This document shows, in pieces, positions 60,354-64,000 of a stretch of DNA of 64,000 nt; positions within the stretch are counted from its first letter, which is position 1; each line of letters begins with the position of its first letter. The notes under the pieces were generated by a model. The model did no database searches and was not told the DNA's origin. It worked only from the letters and a program-made list of their open reading frames with translations. The DNA is taken from contig NZ_CAADFC020000016.1 of assembly GCF_900696085.1 (NCBI RefSeq), positions 434,001-498,000 on the forward strand, written 5' to 3'. The translations under genes and the position numbers were made by a program. The stretch is from Bradyrhizobium ivorense. Lineage in GTDB: Bacteria; Pseudomonadota; Alphaproteobacteria; Rhizobiales; Xanthobacteraceae.

Positions 60354-62195
60354 TTAAACCGCCCGCAGGCTTTCCTTGGGCATCTCCCGGATCAGCGCGT
60401 CGATGTCGCCCTGCTCCAATGTTTCCTTTTCCAGGAGCTTCTGGGCCGCGCGGTCGAGGATCGAACGGCGCGTCGTCAATATGCCTTCGGACCGCTCAAG
60501 AATGCGATCGACAATGTCCTTGACCTCGCGATCGACAGCGGCAGCGGTTTCCTCCGCATAATCACGCTCACGGACCGGATAAGGCCGGTCCGCATTCGCC
60601 AGGAAATTGCCGGGGTCGCGGTCATAGGCGACGCTGCCGAGCTTTTCCGACATGCCGTAGCGCGTCACCATGCTGCGGGCGATGTCCGTGACGCGGCGCA
60701 GGTCATCCGCCGCCCCCGTTGAGAGGTGACCGAAGACGATCGATTCCGCCGCTCGGCCGCCCAGCAGGACCGCCATCTTGTTCTCGAGCTCCTCCTTGGT
60801 CATCAGGAAGCGATCTTCAATAGGGCGTTGAATGGTGTATCCGAGGGCGCCGACCCCCCGAGGGATGATCGAGACCTTGTGCACTGGGTCGACGCCGGGC
60901 AGCGAGAGCGCGACCAGCGCGTGACCCATTTCGTGATACGCGACGATTTCCCGCTCTTTGGGATTGAGCAGTCGATTGCGCTTTTCCAGGCCGGCGATCA
61001 TGCGCTCGACGGCATTGTTGAAGTCACTCATGCTCACGGAATCGCCACCGCGTCTTGTCGCCAGAAGGGCCGCCTCGTTGACCAAATTGGCGAGGTCGGC
61101 GCCGGTAAACCCTGGTGTCAGTGCGGCGACAGCGTCCGCCGCCGCGTCAGGCGCGACCCGCACCTTCTTCATATGAACCTTGAGAATCTCGATGCGACCT
61201 TTCTTGTCCGGGCGATCCACCAGCACTTGGCGATCGAAGCGGCCCGCCCGCAGCAGAGCGGGATCAAGGATTTCCGGCCGGTTGGTCGCGGCCAGGATGA
61301 CAAGGCCTGAACGGGAATCGAAGCCGTCGAGTTCGACCAGGAGCTGGTTCAGCGTCTGTTCCTTCTCGTCATGTCCGCTGGCAAAGGGGCCGATGCCGCG
61401 GGCCCGGCCCAGAGCGTCGAGTTCGTCGATGAAGATAATCGCAGGCGCCTTTTCGTGCGCCTGTTGAAACAAATCCCGCACGCGCGCGGCACCGACGCCG
61501 ACGAACATTTCCACGAACTCCGACCCCGAGATTGAGAAGAACGGCACCCTGGCTTCGCCAGCCACCGCTTTCGCCAGTAGCGTCTTGCCGGTTCCGGGCG
61601 GCCCGACCAGCAGCACGCCTTTGGGCATGCGACCACCGAGCCGGCCATAGTCGGTGGGGTTCTTCAGGAAATCGACAACCTCCCGAAGTTCGTCCTTGGC
61701 TTCGTCGACCCCAGCAACGTCAGCAAAGGTGATGCCGGTGTTGGATTCGACGTAGATCTTGGCCTTGCTCTTGCCGATTTGCATCAGCCCGCCGCCAAGA
61801 CCCCCGCCTTGTGCTATGCGCTGGCCGATATACCACCAGATGCCGAAGAACAGCAGAACCGGCACGATCCATGAGAGCAGGTCGCGAACGAACGTGCTCT
61901 CGAGTTGCCCGGTGAAACGCACGTGGTATTTTTCAAGCTCCTGTGCCACGTCCTGGTCGACGCGCGTGGTCATGAATTGCTTCTGACCTCCAGGCAGCGG
62001 CTCCTTCAGGATCCCCTGTACGGAGCGATCGGAGATGCCGACGCTGTCAACCCTTCCGTCGCGGAGCAGTTGCTGGTACTCGCTGTAGGGGATAACGGCG
62101 ATCCTGTTCGCCGTTACCACCGCGTACTCGATGAAGAACAGCGCACAGAGGGCAAAAATCGCGTAGGCGACGTTGAATCGGCTCTTTTTGGTCAT
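60354..62195 (-). CDS. ftsH: FtsH-family AAA+ zinc metalloprotease
   Basis: The 613-residue protein has two N-terminal membrane segments (about 9-28 and 108-127) flanking a short periplasmic domain, the AAA domain with Walker A GPPGTGKTLLAKA, Walker B IIFIDELDALGRARG and SRH ATNRPEILDPALLRAGRFD, and the protease site YHEMGHALV (HExxH). FtsH degrades membrane proteins and, in proteobacteria, sigma-32. The usual essential copy is often elsewhere, so this may be an accessory paralogue. The zinc site and AAA motifs are complete. Confidence 0.95.
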   Translation of the reverse strand: MTKKSRFNVAYAIFALCALFFIEYAVVTANRIAVIPYSEYQQLLRDGRVDSVGISDRSVQGILKEPLPGGQKQFMTTRVDQDVAQELEKYHVRFTGQLESTFVRDLLSWIVPVLLFFGIWWYIGQRIAQGGGLGGGLMQIGKSKAKIYVESNTGITFADVAGVDEAKDELREVVDFLKNPTDYGRLGGRMPKGVLLVGPPGTGKTLLAKAVAGEARVPFFSISGSEFVEMFVGVGAARVRDLFQQAHEKAPAIIFIDELDALGRARGIGPFASGHDEKEQTLNQLLVELDGFDSRSGLVILAATNRPEILDPALLRAGRFDRQVLVDRPDKKGRIEILKVHMKKVRVAPDAAADAVAALTPGFTGADLANLVNEAALLATRRGGDSVSMSDFNNAVERMIAGLEKRNRLLNPKEREIVAYHEMGHALVALSLPGVDPVHKVSIIPRGVGALGYTIQRPIEDRFLMTKEELENKMAVLLGGRAAESIVFGHLSTGAADDLRRVTDIARSMVTRYGMSEKLGSVAYDRDPGNFLANADRPYPVRERDYAEETAAAVDREVKDIVDRILERSEGILTTRRSILDRAAQKLLEKETLEQGDIDALIREMPKESLRAV

Positions 62196-62345
62196 GCATA
62201 AAGCTCGAGTTGTCTCCGGAACAACCGGAGAGGACGAGCTTGGTTTCAGCAGTCAGCGTCGTGTTACTCGGCTGCTCGGTCGGACGCCGGATGCATGCGT
62301 GCAGACCTCGACAGAAGGCCCGGCGGGGGCCGAGCCTTGTTGTCA

Positions 62346-62618
62346 TCACCAGTACCAGAACGGATAAACCGGCCGATAGTAGCGAACCACCCGGTACGGG
62401 GGGCCGTAGTAGTAGGGTGGTGGGCCGTAGACCGGTCCATAGTAGACCGGGGGTGCTGTGGCAGCCGCCAGTGTTCCGGCGAACAATCCGACAGCAAGTC
62501 CGGGCCCAATTCCCGGACCGCCCCAGCCATGGTGATGCCAATGAGCGGCCGAAGCAGGGGCAACCGATCCAATGAGGAGCGTTGCCGCCGCGACGACTGC
62601 AAGAGCAAGCTTTCTCAT
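62346..62618 (-). CDS. exported Gly/Tyr/Pro-rich small protein (90 residues)
   Basis: The signal peptide MRKLALAVVAAATLLIGSVA is followed by HWHHHGWGG and then a Tyr/Pro-rich tail (YYGPVYGPPPYYYGPPYRVV). Similar exported proteins are widespread in Bradyrhizobium without known function. Its promoter region carries a perfect sigma-32-like box, which makes it a candidate heat-shock envelope protein. Confidence 0.85.
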   Translation of the reverse strand: MRKLALAVVAAATLLIGSVAPASAAHWHHHGWGGPGIGPGLAVGLFAGTLAAATAPPVYYGPVYGPPPYYYGPPYRVVRYYRPVYPFWYW

Positions 62619-62706
62619 GTCCCTTTCCTCAACTTCTTAAGCGCTCCGCGCGCTTGCTTGTTTTATCGTGCTCCAATTAGCCGAAGCTCGGTTCGGCTAT
62701 ACAATG

Positions 62707-62734
62707 AATTAGAACCATTCGGAGCGAGTTCAAG
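62707..62734 (-). promoter_or_regulatory. sigma-32-like promoter of the Tyr/Pro-rich exported protein
   Basis: On the minus strand CTTGAA (62734-62729), 13-bp spacer, GTTCTAATT (62715-62707), identical boxes to the hsp20 promoter at 58912. The leader would be about 80 nt and has no ROSE core. Confidence 0.75.
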
Positions 62735-62850
62735 TAACTCGTTGACTAAAAGGGGTCTAGAACCACGATGTGACGCAAACAATTTCGCGAGCCCAGCACG
62801 GCGGCGACAAGTACATTGATCGAGGACCGAAGCTGCCTATTCGATAGCTT

Positions 62851-63130
62851 AGCACCATGCTCCGCGCGGTGTCGTCACCTGGCGCAGATCGTCGGCCACT
62901 CCCGTCGATAGACGACCAACACGATTAATTCAGCTGCAGGGCCCGCCGAGCAGCACGTCGATAAGATGATTGCCGCTACCTTTTCGTGTGCCTGCTGGAA
63001 GAGATCCCGCACCCGTGCTGCGCGTGCTCTGCAGGTGCGATCGGAAATGCCGCGGCATCGACTTTCCCCGATGCCGTAACTGCAGGTATTCGCTATAGGG
63101 AAAGACGGCCACTTGTCTGGCCGTCGCCAT
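62851..63130 (-). pseudogene. ftsH relic with large internal deletions
   Basis: Three FtsH fragments are in natural order on the minus strand: ATARQVAVFPYSEYLQLRH (N-terminal periplasmic domain), RDLFQQAHEKVAAIIL (before Walker B), and LLGG..AAELIV, TGVADDLRQVT in mixed frames (C-terminal protease part). Some 500 residues are missing. Sequence differs from the intact ftsH at 60354, so it is a separate decayed paralogue. Confidence 0.78.
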
Positions 63131-63324
63131 GAAGAGGCTCTGACGGAGCCAAGGACGGCTCCCCGTCGGCCGATCTCAACCGTTTAGATGCGGCGGTAGC
63201 CCCACCTTGGGAGAGGCCCCACCCTTGCGCTACGGTGCGCCGCAAGCCCGTCGACCACCACCTTGGCTTTTAGCGTTCGGCTCGTTCGTAGACCTCAACG
63301 TCGTATGTAAAGCGCAATTCAAGC

Positions 63325-63640
63325 AAATTGAGGCTCCTTCTCGTCTAGAACCTATCGTCCGCGAGTTAGTCGTCGATGCTATTCGTGAAACAGGGTTCGA
63401 CGTCGTCCAGGCCGCTAATGGCGAGGAGGCGCTGAGCTCATGGGAGCGGCGATCTGCAGATGCCCTGCTGACCCACGTAGCGCGTCCGGAGAAAATGGAC
63501 GGTGGCAGATCGCAGAGCACCGCCGAGAGCATGATCCGAGTTTACCTGTGATCTATATCCGGGCTTTCGCGGGTCCCGCCGCGCTCTGTGTCGGGCAGTG
63601 GTGTTCCAGGAACCTTGTGGCACCGCGCAGGTCGTGCGAG
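63325..63640 (+). pseudogene. receiver-domain (CheY-like) response regulator relic
   Basis: EPIVRELVVDAIRETGFDVV, then QAANGEEALSSWE and MDG in one frame are typical of a single-domain receiver; after a one-base deletion near 63499 the next frame continues WQIAEHRREHDPSLPVIYI. The N-terminal acidic pair is damaged by an upstream stop and the phosphorylatable Asp is not recognisable (LTHVARP where LTDVRLP is expected). No start codon remains. It is an inactive remnant. Confidence 0.75.
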
Positions 63641-63709
63641 CCGTCAGGGGAACAGAGAGCAAGGCTGGGCGTTTCTGAAAAAAGAGGGGCGAGTACGCGG
63701 GAGGGAGCA

Positions 63710-63913
63710 ATGGCTGCTGATGCCATAGCCCAGATCAAGATGGGTACAGAAGCTTTGGTGCTGTGTATTGCAGGCGCTTTGTGCGAGCGCGATCCATCGC
63801 TCTTGCGGGCATTCCGAGAGAGAATGGAGACGCTTTACCAAATCCTAGAGCATTTTCCGACCTGGCGGAATCGAAAGGGATTCCCTTCCGGGGCAAATCG
63901 TGATTCACCCTGA
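63710..63913 (+). CDS. small protein (67 residues), 3' end possibly altered by an insertion
   Basis: GCGGGAGGGAGC precedes the ATG. The product MAADAIAQIKMGTEALVLCI continues AGALCERDPSLLRAFRERME and TLYQILEHFP, helical, then changes to a charged tail TWRNRKGFPSGANRDSP that lies in the segment just upstream of the IS630-type gene. The tail may come from the inserted element and the native C-terminus may be lost. Confidence 0.5.
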   Translation: MAADAIAQIKMGTEALVLCIAGALCERDPSLLRAFRERMETLYQILEHFPTWRNRKGFPSGANRDSP

Positions 63914-63938
63914 GGGCTGGTGATGGAGGCCAGCCCCC

Positions 63939-64000
63939 ATGGCTAAACCCCTCTCGCCGGACCTTCGCCTTCGCATTGTTCGGGCCGTGGAAGATGAAGG
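63939..64000 (+). mobile_element. 5' end of an IS630-family transposase gene (cut by the window end)
   Basis: The ATG at 63939 opens MAKPLSPDLRLRIVRAVEDE, the usual N-terminus of IS630-type transposases in Rhizobiales (a helix-turn-helix region follows in complete copies). The element's left end probably lies near 63845-63850 (TAGAGCATTTTCC); IS630 elements insert at TA. The right end is beyond the window. Confidence 0.8.

Overview
The window reads as chromosome of a Bradyrhizobium-like alphaproteobacterium (order Rhizobiales). This rests on high G+C, dense gene packing, several ROSE-type RNA thermometers in front of hsp20 genes (a rhizobial trait), abundant LysR and ABC-transport genes, and dispersed palindromic repeats of a style common in Bradyrhizobium. 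No rRNA, tRNA or CRISPR array was recognised.

Layout. 0.2-2.0 kb: LysR regulator and an enoyl-CoA hydratase. 2.8-6.8 kb: accessory patch with a 30-residue lysine-rich peptide, a thermonuclease-like protein, a frameshifted ArdC antirestriction gene, a small ribbon-helix-helix-like protein and a decayed partial copy of an exonuclease whose intact relative lies at 28.9 kb. 6.8-15.1 kb: one long minus-strand unit with an AraC regulator, a complete branched-chain-amino-acid-type ABC transporter (LivK-H-M-G-F), a class III CoA-transferase, an SDR dehydrogenase and a glutathione transferase, probably uptake and CoA-dependent catabolism of an organic acid. 15.5-23.2 kb: a nitrate/taurine/sulfonate-type ABC transporter, a GntR/HutC regulator, relics of hutF, hutU and hutD, a PhnD-like protein and an ornithine cyclodeaminase, tied together by three copies of a HutC-type operator. 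23.7-28.6 kb: S1/P1 nuclease, then a small membrane protein, a sorbosone-dehydrogenase-like protein with a c-type haem site, and an SMP-30-like beta-propeller protein. 28.9-32.7 kb: exonuclease, SGNH hydrolase, large serine recombinase and a second small membrane protein paralogous to that at 28.4 kb. 32.9-35.1 kb: RTX-type calcium-binding repeat protein. 35.2-41.4 kb: catabolic operon (M24 peptidase, MFS transporter, alpha/beta hydrolase, FAD monooxygenase) with a divergent LysR regulator.

42-63 kb is a stress-response island: four hsp20 genes, groES-groEL, rpoH, an FtsH protease, a DegP-like protease, a MarC protein, a KaiC-like ATPase with a hybrid histidine kinase, a glycosyltransferase and many small exported or membrane proteins. 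Three hsp20 genes and rpoH carry ROSE-type leaders. Five transcription units share a near-identical sigma-32-like promoter (CTTGAA, 13 bp, then GTTCTAATT or a variant). Sigma-32, the protease family that degrades it, its chaperone targets and its RNA thermometers are thus co-located.

Gene decay is frequent: single-base frameshifts in ardC, the KaiC-like gene and the histidine kinase; an internal stop in a small gene; and deletion relics of hutF, hutD, ftsH, a receiver gene and an amidohydrolase. The window ends inside the start of an IS630-family transposase.
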